Of a stretch of DNA of 64,000 bases, positions 38,187 to 46,193 are shown piece after piece (position 1 is the first letter of the stretch; every line of letters begins with the position of its first letter). This DNA comes from Rhabdonatronobacter sediminivivens (lineage in GTDB: Bacteria; Pseudomonadota; Alphaproteobacteria; Rhodobacterales; Rhodobacteraceae). Where the stretch lies: positions 1 to 64,000 of the forward strand of contig NZ_JACBXS010000013.1 in NCBI RefSeq assembly GCF_013415485.1. The letters are read 5' to 3'. The translations under genes and the position numbers were made by a program. The notes beneath the pieces were generated by a model. It was not told where the DNA came from, did not search any database, and saw nothing but the letters and a program-made list of their open reading frames with translations.

Positions 38187-38287
38187 CGCGCACGCGCGCA
38201 CCCCGGGCCCGGCGCGCAAGGGCCTGTGCCCCCGGCACAGGCCCGAGGGTGGGCGGGCGGGCGCGCCGGGTCCGGGGCGCGTGCGCG
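38187..38287 (-). repeat. C-rich-loop hairpin, copy D, with inserted inner hairpin (3' of the GNAT gene)
   Basis: Outer imperfect stem 38187-38217 with 38261-38287. The sense (minus) loop has GCGCCCGCCCGCCCACCC, then an 11-bp perfect inner hairpin (38220-38230 with 38234-38244), then TTGCGCGCC. Relative to copy C the inner hairpin looks inserted between CCCACCC and TTGCGCGCC. It begins 10 bases after the GNAT stop and fills the gap to the FAD-oxidase gene. Confidence 0.7.
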
Positions 38288-38297
38288 ATCAGTGCGG

Positions 38298-38885
38298 CTA
38301 CAGCCCCGCATCGGTGCGCCCGCGCCGATCATGGCGCAGGTTCGCATAGAGCACATGGTTGCGCCAGCGCCCGTTGATCTGCAGATAACTCTGCGCCACC
38401 CCTTCATACTTGAACCCCGACGCCTCCAGCACCCGGCGCGAGGCCGCGTTTTCCGGCAGGCACGCCGCCTCGATCCGGCTCAGGTCCATCGCGCCAAAAG
38501 CGTGCGAGACCAGCGCCCGGATCGCCTCGCGCATGTAGCCCTGCCGGGCAAAGGGCGCACCGATCCAGTATCCCAGCGTCCCCGCCTGCGCGGGGCCACG
38601 GCGAATATTATCCAGCGTGATCGCCCCCAGAAGCGACTGGTCCTCGGTGCGGATGATGAACACCGGCACCGCCGTGCCCTGCGCCGCCGCCCGGTTCGCC
38701 CAACGCACCCGCGCGGTGAAGGCACTGCGCGAGAGGTGATCGCTGGCCCAGCTCGGCTCCCAGGGTTGCAGGAAATCGGCGCTTTCGGCGCGCAGCGCGC
38801 TCCAGGCGCGGAAATCGGAATGCAGCGGCAGGCGCAGATGCAGGCGCTCGGCCTCGATCCGCAGGGCTGGCCGCAGCCAGAGCAT
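38298..38885 (-). CDS. GNAT family N-acetyltransferase, RimJ/RimL-like
   Basis: 195 aa. ERLHLRLPLHSDFRAWSALR at the N-terminus and YWIGAPFARQGYMREAIRAL (acetyl-CoA pyrophosphate loop), then RIEAACLPENAASRRVLEAS and GFKYEGVAQSYLQINGRWR. It likely acetylates the N-terminus of a protein, possibly ribosomal S5/S18-like; the target is inferred from family only. The start overlaps the M16 peptidase stop by one base (TGATG), so it is coupled. Confidence 0.88.
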   Translation of the reverse strand: MLWLRPALRIEAERLHLRLPLHSDFRAWSALRAESADFLQPWEPSWASDHLSRSAFTARVRWANRAAAQGTAVPVFIIRTEDQSLLGAITLDNIRRGPAQAGTLGYWIGAPFARQGYMREAIRALVSHAFGAMDLSRIEAACLPENAASRRVLEASGFKYEGVAQSYLQINGRWRNHVLYANLRHDRRGRTDAGL

Positions 38886-40147
38886 CACGCCGCCAGCCTC
38901 CGGCTCAGCGCCACCAGATCCGGCGCGCCCCCCACCGGCCCGTAAAGCGCCAGCGCCGCGTTGCCCCGTTCGGCCAGACCGGCGGCATGGGCGCGCAAGG
39001 CCGCCGCATCCACGGCATCGATCCGCGCCACGGTCTCGGACACATCCGGCACCCTTCCCCAGATCGCCAGCAGCCGCGCCAGCCGTTCGGCCCGCGCCGA
39101 GGGGCTTTCCAGCCCCATCAGCAGCCCAGCCTTCATCTGCGCGCGCGCCCGGGCGGTCTCGGCCTCGGTCATGTCCTCGGCCGAACGGCGGATCTCGTCG
39201 ATGGTCAGCCCTGCCAGTTCGGCCAGTTCCGCGCCCCCGGTGCCCGCATAGATGGTGGTCATCCCGGTATCGGAATGGGCGCCGGCCTGGGCAAAGATCG
39301 CATAGCACAGGCCGCGTTCCTCGCGCAGGGACTGGAACAGCCGCGAAGACATGCCGCCCCCCATGGCCCCGGCATAGACCTGCGCCACATAGAAATCCGG
39401 CGCACAATAGCCCGGCCCCTCGAAGGCGAGGGCGAAATGCGCCTGCTCCAGATCACGGACCTCGCGCCGCTCGCCACTGTGAAACCGTGCAGGCAGGGCG
39501 ACGGGGGCCGGCGATGGGCGCATGTCGCCGAAATGATCCTCGGCCAGTTTCACCAGCAACTCATGGTCCACCGCCCCGGCCGCGGCCAGGATCATCTGCC
39601 CCGGCCCGTAGTGATCGGCGGTAAAGCGGCGCAGGTCATCCGCGCCAAAGCGCGCCACATCGGCGCTGCGCCCCAGGATCGAGCGCCCGATGGGCTGGGC
39701 GGGATAAGCGGCCTCCTGCAGCCAGTCGAAGATCACGTCATCGGGCGTGTCCAGCGCCTGGCCGATCTCCTGCAGGATCACGCCGCGCTCCACCTCGATC
39801 TCGCGCTGCTCGAACAGCGGGTGGCGCAGGATATCGGCGATCAGATCCACCGCCAGACGCACATCGGCACGCAGGACGCGGGCGTAATAGGCCGTCGTCT
39901 CGCGCGAGGTATAGGCGTTGATATAGCCGCCCACATCCTCGATCTCCTCGGCGATCGCCAAGGCGCTGCGGGTGGTGGTGCCCTTGAAGGCCATGTGTTC
40001 CAGGAAATGCGCAACCCCGTTCTGATCCTCGGCTTCATGCCGGGCGCCGGCATCCACCCAGACCCCCACGGCGGCAGACTCCAGCCCCGGCATGAACTCG
40101 GTCACCACGCGGAACCCGTTGGGAAGCGTCGTCAGGCGGAAACTCAC
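38885..40147 (-). CDS. M16 family zinc peptidase (mitochondrial-processing-peptidase-like)
   Basis: 420 aa. Zinc motif HFLEHMAFKGT (HxxEH inverted motif) near residue 45, then the distal Glu in NAYTSRETTAYYARVL. The N-terminus, LPNGFRVVTEFMPGLESAAVGVWVD in part, is typical. The C-terminal inactive half carries GGGMSSRLFQSLREERGLCY. Probably a cytoplasmic or periplasmic peptide-degrading enzyme. Overlaps thrC by 4 bases (40144-40147). Confidence 0.93.
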   Translation of the reverse strand: MSFRLTTLPNGFRVVTEFMPGLESAAVGVWVDAGARHEAEDQNGVAHFLEHMAFKGTTTRSALAIAEEIEDVGGYINAYTSRETTAYYARVLRADVRLAVDLIADILRHPLFEQREIEVERGVILQEIGQALDTPDDVIFDWLQEAAYPAQPIGRSILGRSADVARFGADDLRRFTADHYGPGQMILAAAGAVDHELLVKLAEDHFGDMRPSPAPVALPARFHSGERREVRDLEQAHFALAFEGPGYCAPDFYVAQVYAGAMGGGMSSRLFQSLREERGLCYAIFAQAGAHSDTGMTTIYAGTGGAELAELAGLTIDEIRRSAEDMTEAETARARAQMKAGLLMGLESPSARAERLARLLAIWGRVPDVSETVARIDAVDAAALRAHAAGLAERGNAALALYGPVGGAPDLVALSRRLAA

Positions 40148-41541
40148 GCGGCGATCCTTTCGCGGATGAGCGCCTGCAGCGTGGCCAGATCATCGGGCAG
40201 GCGGGTCATGCGTTCGGGGCGGTCGAACAGATCGGCCATGCGCGGCGGCAAGCCGGGGCGCTGGCCGGTGGCGGCCTCGACCGCATCGGGGAATTTCGCC
40301 GGATGCGCGGTCGCCAGCGTGACCATTGGCGTGGCCGGGTCGCGCGCCAGATGGGTTTCGGCCACATGCACGCCCACGGCGGAATGCGGGCACAGAAGCT
40401 CGCCCGTTTCGGCAAGGGTGGCGGCGATGGCGGCGGCGGTCTGCGCCTCGTCGCAGCGGCCGCTGGCATAGACCCCGCGCAGATGCGCCATGGCGTTTTC
40501 GGACAGGTGGAACGCCCCGCCCTGCGCCAACTCCCCCATCAGCGCGGCCACGGCGGCCCCGTCCTGCCCATGGGCCCAGAACAGCGCCCGTTCGAAATTG
40601 GACGACACCTCGATATCCATGGAGGGCGAGATCGTGGGCGCCACCCCCTGCCGTTCATAGGTGGCGGTTTCCATGCAGCGGTGCAGGATGTCGTTGCGGT
40701 TGGTGGCGATCACCAGCCGCGCGATCGGCAGGCCCATTTCCCGCGCGATGAAGCCTGCGAAGATATCGCCGAAATTGCCGGTGGGCACGGTGAAGCTGAC
40801 CTTGCGATGCGGCGCGCCCAAGGCGACACCGGCAAAGAAGAAATACACCACCTGCGCCAGAACCCGCGCCCAGTTGATGCTGTTGACGCCCGCGAGCGCG
40901 ACCTCATCGCGGAAGGCATGGTCGTTGAACATGGCCTTGACCAGCGCCTGGCAGGTGTCGAAATCGCCATCCACCGCCAGGGCGTGGACATTGGCTTCGC
41001 TGGGCGTGGTCATCTGGCGGCGCTGCACGTCCGAAACGCGGCCATGCGGGAACAGGATGAAGACATCGACATTGGCCAGACCCCGGAATGCCTCGATCGC
41101 GGCGGATCCGGTATCGCCCGAGGTAGCCCCCACGATTGTCACCCGCTGCCCGGACCGCGCCAGCGCGGCCTGGAACATCTGGCCGATCAGCTGCATGGCG
41201 AAATCCTTGAAGGCCAGCGTGGGGCCGTGGAACAGCTCCAGCAAAAAATGCCCCGGGGCCAGTTGCTTCAGGGGCGCGCGGGCGGGGTGGCCGAAATCGG
41301 CATAGGCGCGGGCGATCAACTCGCGGAACGCGGTTTGGGAGAACGCCTCGCCGATGAAGGGGTGCATGACGGCCAGGGCCACATCCTCGTAGCTTTTCCC
41401 GGCCAGCGCGGCGATCTGGTCGTGCGTCATCACCGGCACGGCGCGGGGGACGTAAAGGCCCCCGTCACGGGCCAGCCCGGTCAACATTGTGGCCTCGAAA
41501 TCCAGTTCCGGCGCCGCGCCGCGGGTGGAAATATAGCTCAT
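40144..41541 (-). CDS. thrC: Threonine synthase
   Basis: PLP enzyme converting O-phosphohomoserine to threonine. 465 aa. N-terminus MSYISTRGAAPELDFEAT. PLP lysine in HGPTLAFKDFAMQLIG, phosphate-binding region in GATSGDTGSAAIEAF, and TVPTGNFGDIFAGF. The start at 41541 overlaps the SURF1 stop (ATGA, 41538-41541); the longer frame is unsupported. Its place between SURF1 and the M16 peptidase is the familiar Rhodobacterales order. Confidence 0.97.
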   Translation of the reverse strand: MSYISTRGAAPELDFEATMLTGLARDGGLYVPRAVPVMTHDQIAALAGKSYEDVALAVMHPFIGEAFSQTAFRELIARAYADFGHPARAPLKQLAPGHFLLELFHGPTLAFKDFAMQLIGQMFQAALARSGQRVTIVGATSGDTGSAAIEAFRGLANVDVFILFPHGRVSDVQRRQMTTPSEANVHALAVDGDFDTCQALVKAMFNDHAFRDEVALAGVNSINWARVLAQVVYFFFAGVALGAPHRKVSFTVPTGNFGDIFAGFIAREMGLPIARLVIATNRNDILHRCMETATYERQGVAPTISPSMDIEVSSNFERALFWAHGQDGAAVAALMGELAQGGAFHLSENAMAHLRGVYASGRCDEAQTAAAIAATLAETGELLCPHSAVGVHVAETHLARDPATPMVTLATAHPAKFPDAVEAATGQRPGLPPRMADLFDRPERMTRLPDDLATLQALIRERIAA

Positions 41542-42242
41542 CGCGTGTCTTCCTTGATGCTCTCGCGCCTCATACGCCACAGAAGCACCGCTGTCATCCC
41601 CGCCCAGACCACCGCCAGAGAGAACCAGGTGATGGCGTATTCCAGATGGTCATCCGGGATATCGGCCGTGGCAATGGGCACCGGCTGCGCAGGTGGCGCG
41701 GTTTCGGATGTGGCGCGCAACACAATCATGGCGGGCTGCGTGTCCAGATGCGCGGCCAGCGGCCCAACCTCGCGCGAGAACCACAGGTTGCGGGCCAGAT
41801 CCGGGTCCGGGGTATAGGAATCGCGGTCCTGCGGCCAGTCCAGATTGCCGTCGATCTGCACAGGCGCCTGTGACGGCGGGCGCACGGCATCGCCCTGCGT
41901 CTGCGGAACATAGCCGCGATCCACCAGAATGCGCTGTCCGCCGCCGGTTTCGAACACGCCGACCACCCGGTAGCCGGGCCCGGCGCCACGCTGGCTGGAC
42001 AGGACCAGCGCCTCCTCCCCCGTAAAGCGGCCCACGGCATGGACGGGCAGGTAGCGGTCGGTTTCCGGGTCAGGGTCAGCGGGCAAGGGCGTAGGGGCGT
42101 CATGGATGCGCGCCTCGATCGCGGCGATGACGGCGGCCTTCTGGCCCATACGGTCCACCTGCCAGAAACCAAGGCTGAGCAGCACCGCCGTTCCCAGCAG
42201 GCCCGAGATCAGGGGCAGGATCATGCGACGTGTGAACATCAT
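41538..42242 (-). CDS. SURF1 family cytochrome oxidase assembly protein
   Basis: 234 aa from the ATG at 42242 (AAGGG upstream; ATG ATG pair). Two membrane segments, LPLISGLLGTAVLLSLGFWQ near the N-terminus and EYAITWFSLAVVWAGMTAVL near the C-terminus, flank a periplasmic domain with DRYLPVHAVGRF, YRVVGVFETGGGQRILVDRG and RNLWFSREV. SURF1 helps insert heme a into subunit I of aa3 oxidase. Part of the cta cluster. Confidence 0.93.
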   Translation of the reverse strand: MMFTRRMILPLISGLLGTAVLLSLGFWQVDRMGQKAAVIAAIEARIHDAPTPLPADPDPETDRYLPVHAVGRFTGEEALVLSSQRGAGPGYRVVGVFETGGGQRILVDRGYVPQTQGDAVRPPSQAPVQIDGNLDWPQDRDSYTPDPDLARNLWFSREVGPLAAHLDTQPAMIVLRATSETAPPAQPVPIATADIPDDHLEYAITWFSLAVVWAGMTAVLLWRMRRESIKEDTR

Positions 42243-42311
42243 GGCCCTTGTCATGGCTTTTTCAAACGGAAAGGCGCGCGCCTTGCGGCCCGCGCCTTGC
42301 GCCTTTACGTG

Positions 42312-42336
42312 GCATCCGGCCCCAGGGGCCGGATGC
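42312..42336 (-). terminator. Hairpin between ctaE and SURF1
   Basis: GCATCCGGCCCC (42312-42323), one base, GGGGCCGGATGC (42325-42336): perfect 12-bp arms, 13 bases after the ctaE stop. No T tract. It may attenuate transcription between the oxidase genes and SURF1-thrC. Confidence 0.55.
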
Positions 42337-42349
42337 GCGCGCGGCGTCG

Positions 42350-43156
42350 CTATTGCCCCCAGACGTAGATCGAGGCGAACAGGAACAGCCAGACCACATC
42401 GACAAAGTGCCAGTACCAGGCCGCAGCTTCGAAGCCGACATGGCGTTCGGCAGTGAAATGGCCCGCATAGACCCGCAGCAGGCAGATCGCCAGGAAAATG
42501 GTCCCGATGATGACGTGCACACCGTGGAAACCCGTCGCCATGAAGAAGTTGGCGCCATAGATATTGCCCGCAAAGCCAAAGCCTGCGTGGGTGTATTCAT
42601 AGGCCTGCAGGAAGGTGAAGATCACACCCAGCGCCACGGCGATGGCCAGACCCATCTTGATTTCATCACGCTTGTTGCCATGGACCAGCGCATGGTGGGC
42701 CCAGGTCGCTGCACATCCCGAAAGCAAGAGGACCAGCGTGTTGATCAGCGGCAGGTGCCAGGGGTCAAAGGTCTCAACCCCAGCCGGTGGCCAGGGGCCA
42801 TCCACCGCGGGGCTCAGACCTTCGGGGTGCATGGGGTAGAGCGCATGCTTGAAGAAGGACCAGAACCAGGCGGCGAAGAACATCACCTCGGACAGGATGA
42901 ACAGGATGAACCCGTAGCGCAGGCCGATCGTCACAACCGGGGTATGGTCGCCGGTCAGGCTTTCGACCACCACATCCTTCCACCATTCGAACATGACGTA
43001 GAGCACGCCGACGAAGCCCATGAGGAACAGCCACGGCCCATTGCCGTGCATCCACATGACCGCGCCGAAGAGCATGACGAAACCGGCCACGGCGCCCGCG
43101 AAGGGCCAGATGGACGGCGGCAGTATGTGGTAGTCGTGGTTCTTTTCATGCGCCAT
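42350..43156 (-). CDS. ctaE: Cytochrome c oxidase subunit III
   Basis: 268 aa with seven membrane segments. Typical features: [112 protein letters not shown]. Aerobic respiratory oxidase (aa3) in the inner membrane. Subunit I (ctaD) is not in the window. Confidence 0.98.
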   Translation of the reverse strand: MAHEKNHDYHILPPSIWPFAGAVAGFVMLFGAVMWMHGNGPWLFLMGFVGVLYVMFEWWKDVVVESLTGDHTPVVTIGLRYGFILFILSEVMFFAAWFWSFFKHALYPMHPEGLSPAVDGPWPPAGVETFDPWHLPLINTLVLLLSGCAATWAHHALVHGNKRDEIKMGLAIAVALGVIFTFLQAYEYTHAGFGFAGNIYGANFFMATGFHGVHVIIGTIFLAICLLRVYAGHFTAERHVGFEAAAWYWHFVDVVWLFLFASIYVWGQ

Positions 43157-43228
43157 TTGGTTGTTCCCTCGCTTGGTCGTTCTGCTGTCCCGCGGCGGCT
43201 GACGTCCGGCCCCGGGGCGCGCTTTTGA

Positions 43229-43834
43229 TTATTGGGTCAGGTCCATGTCCTCGGCCGGAATCGCACCGGTGTTCAGCTCGGCATAGTTTTCCGGCAGATC
43301 CGTGGGGTGGAATGTGTAGGACAGGGTGATGGTGTGATTGTCGCGGGCTTCATGGTCATCCAGCATGTCAGGGTCCACGAAGAAGGTCACGGGCATCAGC
43401 ACCCGTTCGCCCGGCTGAAGCACCTGCAATTCGAAGCAGAAGCAGTCGATCTTGGTGAAGTAGATTCCCGCCGAATACGGGGTGACATTGTAGCTGGCGG
43501 TGCCGGCGATGACCTCATCCGTAGGGTTGTAGGCTTCGTAGAAGGCCAGGCCCATTTCGCCCAGGCGCACCTCCATCGTGCGCTCCACGGGGCGAAACTC
43601 CCAAGGGAAGCCGCGCGCCCTGGAGCCGTCAAACCGGACCCGGACGGTTTCCTCGAGGATCCGGTCCCCGGCGGAGTCCGCGACATTGGTGGTGCCGCCA
43701 TAGCCGGTCACCCGGCAGAACAGATCATAAAGCGGGACTGCCGCCCAGCCCATCGCCCCCATGAACAGAACCGTGCCCACAGTGGCGGCCAGAGACTTCT
43801 GCTTGCCGGGCAGGGCGCGAAACTTGCAGATCAT
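43229..43834 (-). CDS. ctaG: Cytochrome c oxidase assembly protein CtaG/Cox11
   Basis: 201 aa. One N-terminal membrane segment (AATVGTVLFMGAMGWAAVPL) precedes a periplasmic beta domain. YNVTPYSAGIYFTKIDCFCF contains the CFCF copper site, and PVTFFVDPDM follows. It delivers copper to CuB of subunit I. Between the small cta gene and ctaE. Confidence 0.97.
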   Translation of the reverse strand: MICKFRALPGKQKSLAATVGTVLFMGAMGWAAVPLYDLFCRVTGYGGTTNVADSAGDRILEETVRVRFDGSRARGFPWEFRPVERTMEVRLGEMGLAFYEAYNPTDEVIAGTASYNVTPYSAGIYFTKIDCFCFELQVLQPGERVLMPVTFFVDPDMLDDHEARDNHTITLSYTFHPTDLPENYAELNTGAIPAEDMDLTQ

Positions 43835-43856
43835 CGGGTCCTCCGTTCAGGTCTGG

Positions 43857-44057
43857 TCAGTCATCCTGCGGCAGAAGCGCAGGGCGGAAGGTGTGGTCAT
43901 AGGCCTGCAGCGTGCCGCCGCCCTGGACCTTGGCAATGGTCAGCCCGAAGACCAGCGCAATGAAGGCCACGAGCGTCAGCCCCACGCCAAGGTTGCGGCT
44001 GAAGCGGCGCTTGTGCAGCTCATGCGTGGGGCGCAGGGGCGTGGTGCGTGTGGACAT
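43857..44057 (-). CDS. Small membrane protein of the cta cluster (CoxF-like)
   Basis: 66 aa from the ATG at 44057 (AGGGTGA upstream). A GTG at 44066 overlaps the ctaB stop as GTGA and is an alternative. MSTRTTPLRPTHELHKRRFS precedes one membrane segment (NLGVGLTLVAFIALVFGLTI). A small gene is usually found here between ctaB and ctaG in alphaproteobacteria; a role in oxidase assembly or stability is inferred from position. Confidence 0.8.
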   Translation of the reverse strand: MSTRTTPLRPTHELHKRRFSRNLGVGLTLVAFIALVFGLTIAKVQGGGTLQAYDHTFRPALLPQDD

Positions 44058-44062
44058 CGCGG

Positions 44063-45022
44063 TCACCCTGCAATGCCCACCAGCGCATAGGCGCCGGTGC
44101 CACGCAGGGCAGCCTCGACCAGAAGGGCGCTGAAATGCACGAACAGATAGTAGAGCGACAGCCTGAACACCTGCTTTTCGGTGCGGTAGCCGTCAGCCTC
44201 GGCGCGCGCTTCATCACGGCGCCAGATGGCCCAGGCACCATGCAGGAACAGGGCATTCATCACCAGCGCCGCGGCCAGATACACCGGCCCGCCGATCGAG
44301 GTGAACCCCGCCGCAAGCGCCACCGGCACCAGCAGCACCGTATAGGCCAGGATATGCCTGCGTGTGCTGCGGCGGCCATGGGTGACGGTCAGCATCGGCA
44401 CGCGGGCGTTCGAATAGTCTTCCTTCATGAACAGTGCCAGCGCCCAGAAATGGGGCGGGGTCCACATGAAGATCAGCGCGAACATGAGCCAGGCCTCGAT
44501 CCCCACGCTGCCGGTGACTGCGGCCCAACCGATCATCGGCGGGAAGGCCCCGGCGGCACCGCCGATGACGATGTTCTGCGGCGTGGCCCGTTTGAGCCAC
44601 ATGGAATAGATCACCGCGTAAAAGAAGATGGTGAAGGCCAGCAGCCCCGCCGCCAGCAGGTTTGTGGCCAGCCCCAGCATGATGACGGCAATGCCCGAAA
44701 GCGCCAGCCCCAGGCCCAGCGCCTCGCCGGGTTCGACCTTGCCGGCGGGGATGGGGCGGCGCGCGGTCCGGCGCATCACCTGGTCGATATCGGCATCCCA
44801 CCACATGTTGAGCGCCCCCGAGGCCCCCGCCCCAAGCGCGATGAAGATCACCGCCGCCAATGCCTCGATCGGATGCAGCGCAACCGGTGCGACCAGCAGA
44901 CCAACCAGCGCGGTGAACACCACCAGCGACATGACCCGCGGCTTCAGCAAGGTCACATAATCGCCGAACCCGGGTTCAGAGGCACCGGTCTGGGCGTGGA
45001 TGTCAGCACGAATATCGGTCAT
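44063..45022 (-). CDS. ctaB: Protoheme IX farnesyltransferase (heme O synthase)
   Basis: 319 aa polytopic UbiA-family enzyme that converts heme B to heme O, the precursor of heme A. NMWWDADIDQVMRRTARRPI carries the first Asp-rich motif (NxxxDxxxD). The second Asp-rich-type region lies around MWTPPHFWALALFMKEDYSN. LLKPRVMSLVVFTALVG precedes them. The start at 45022 gives MTDIRADIHAQT; the longer frame to 45214 is unsupported. Confidence 0.97.
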   Translation of the reverse strand: MTDIRADIHAQTGASEPGFGDYVTLLKPRVMSLVVFTALVGLLVAPVALHPIEALAAVIFIALGAGASGALNMWWDADIDQVMRRTARRPIPAGKVEPGEALGLGLALSGIAVIMLGLATNLLAAGLLAFTIFFYAVIYSMWLKRATPQNIVIGGAAGAFPPMIGWAAVTGSVGIEAWLMFALIFMWTPPHFWALALFMKEDYSNARVPMLTVTHGRRSTRRHILAYTVLLVPVALAAGFTSIGGPVYLAAALVMNALFLHGAWAIWRRDEARAEADGYRTEKQVFRLSLYYLFVHFSALLVEAALRGTGAYALVGIAG

Positions 45023-45101
45023 GGGTCGGATCGGTCCATCATGTGGTATGGCGCCGGAAGGTCCCGCCCCGCGAAACCCGCAGGGCAGCACCTGGCAGGG
45101 A

Positions 45102-45983
45102 TCATTCGGTGGCGGCCAGCTGGACGTCAGGCTCCCAACCCGGCAGCGGCGGGTTCTGGGCGAAATCAGCGCCCTGACGCTCCAGCCACGCGATATACTC
45201 TTCCTCGCTGACAACCTTCACGGTGATCGGCATGTAGGCATGGTTGATACCGCAGAGTTCGGAGCACTGCCCGAAATAGATGCCCTCTTCCTCGGCGTTG
45301 AACCACAGCTCGGCCAGACGCCCCGGGACACCGTCCTGCTTTACCCCGAAGGCCGGGATCGTCCAGGCGTGGATCACATCGCCCGCGGTCACCTGCACCA
45401 GGATGTTGCGGCCCACGGGCACCACCATCGCGGTGTCGGTGGCCAGCAGAAAATGCTCGTCGGAATAGCCATATTCGGCCAGCTCATCGCGCTCCAGCAT
45501 GAAGGACGAGAATTCGATGCCGTGATCGACATATTCGTAGTCCCAGTACCACTGCAAGCCGGTGGTCTTGATGGTCACATCGGCCTCGGGCATCACTTGC
45601 TGATGGCGCAGCGCGGGAAAGGTGAAGATGGCGATGAACACCAGGATCAGCGACGGAACCACGGTCCAGGCGATCTCAAGCGGGGTGTTGTGGGTGAAGC
45701 GCGCGGGCTCGGGGTTGGCCTTGCGGTTATGGAAGATCACCACCCAGGCCAGCAGCCCCGTCACCAGCAGCGTGATCGGCGTGATGATCCACAACAGCAG
45801 GTTGTCCAGGAACACAACCTCACGGGCAAGCGCGGTCACCGGGTTCTGCAGGGCGGTGCCTCCCGGCTCTGGCGCACCCAGCACCGGCAATGCGGGCAGC
45901 TGGCTTTCGGCCCATGCCGTTCCCGCCGCGACCGATGCCGCCGCTGCACCCGCCAGACGCAAAGAAACCTTTGAAAGTTGCAT
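45102..45983 (-). CDS. ctaC: Cytochrome c oxidase subunit II
   Basis: 293 aa. Signal peptide (MQLSKVSLRLAGAAAASVAA, cleavage near AWA), two membrane helices, and a periplasmic cupredoxin domain with the CuA ligands in GQCSELCGINHAYMP plus an upstream His (DVIHAWTIPAFG). TTGLQWYWDYEY is the Trp-rich electron-entry region. First gene of the minus-strand cta cluster. Confidence 0.98.
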   Translation of the reverse strand: MQLSKVSLRLAGAAAASVAAGTAWAESQLPALPVLGAPEPGGTALQNPVTALAREVVFLDNLLLWIITPITLLVTGLLAWVVIFHNRKANPEPARFTHNTPLEIAWTVVPSLILVFIAIFTFPALRHQQVMPEADVTIKTTGLQWYWDYEYVDHGIEFSSFMLERDELAEYGYSDEHFLLATDTAMVVPVGRNILVQVTAGDVIHAWTIPAFGVKQDGVPGRLAELWFNAEEEGIYFGQCSELCGINHAYMPITVKVVSEEEYIAWLERQGADFAQNPPLPGWEPDVQLAATE

Positions 45984-46092
45984 GTCGTTTTCCCGTTCCC
46001 AGTGCGGCCTTGCCGGCCTTTTTCTCTGTCATCGCGGCCCGCCACGCTACGGCAGAATCCGGCAACAACCCGTTGAGCTTTGCGGATGTAAA

Positions 46093-46120
46093 ACCATATC
46101 AGAGGGGATAGAACAAGCAA
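46093..46120 (-). promoter_or_regulatory. Possible promoter of ctaC
   Basis: On the minus strand, TTGCTT (46115-46120), 16-base spacer, TATGGT (46093-46098), about 110 bases before the ctaC ATG. The FNR-type box at 46146-46159 lies just upstream of it. The match is moderate. Confidence 0.35.
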
Positions 46121-46145
46121 AACTGACGCGACACGCAGACGCGGT

Positions 46146-46159
46146 TTGACATGGATCAA
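46146..46159. promoter_or_regulatory. FNR/CRP-family (FnrL-type) binding site
   Basis: TTGACATGGATCAA reads as TTGATCCATGTCAA on the other strand, one base from the FNR consensus TTGAT-N4-ATCAA. It lies 163 bases upstream of the ctaC ATG and 35 bases upstream of the tldD ATG, in their divergent gap. Oxygen-responsive control of aa3 oxidase genes fits known FnrL biology; direct control here is inferred. Confidence 0.6.
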
Positions 46160-46193
46160 CGACAGAATTCGCACAGCAGGAGTGCCCTCGAAC

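Noticed and set aside
36513..38945. 810-aa open frame on the plus strand across the FAD-oxidase gene
   Set aside because: Antisense to a clear FAD oxidoreductase and GNAT gene; no motif.
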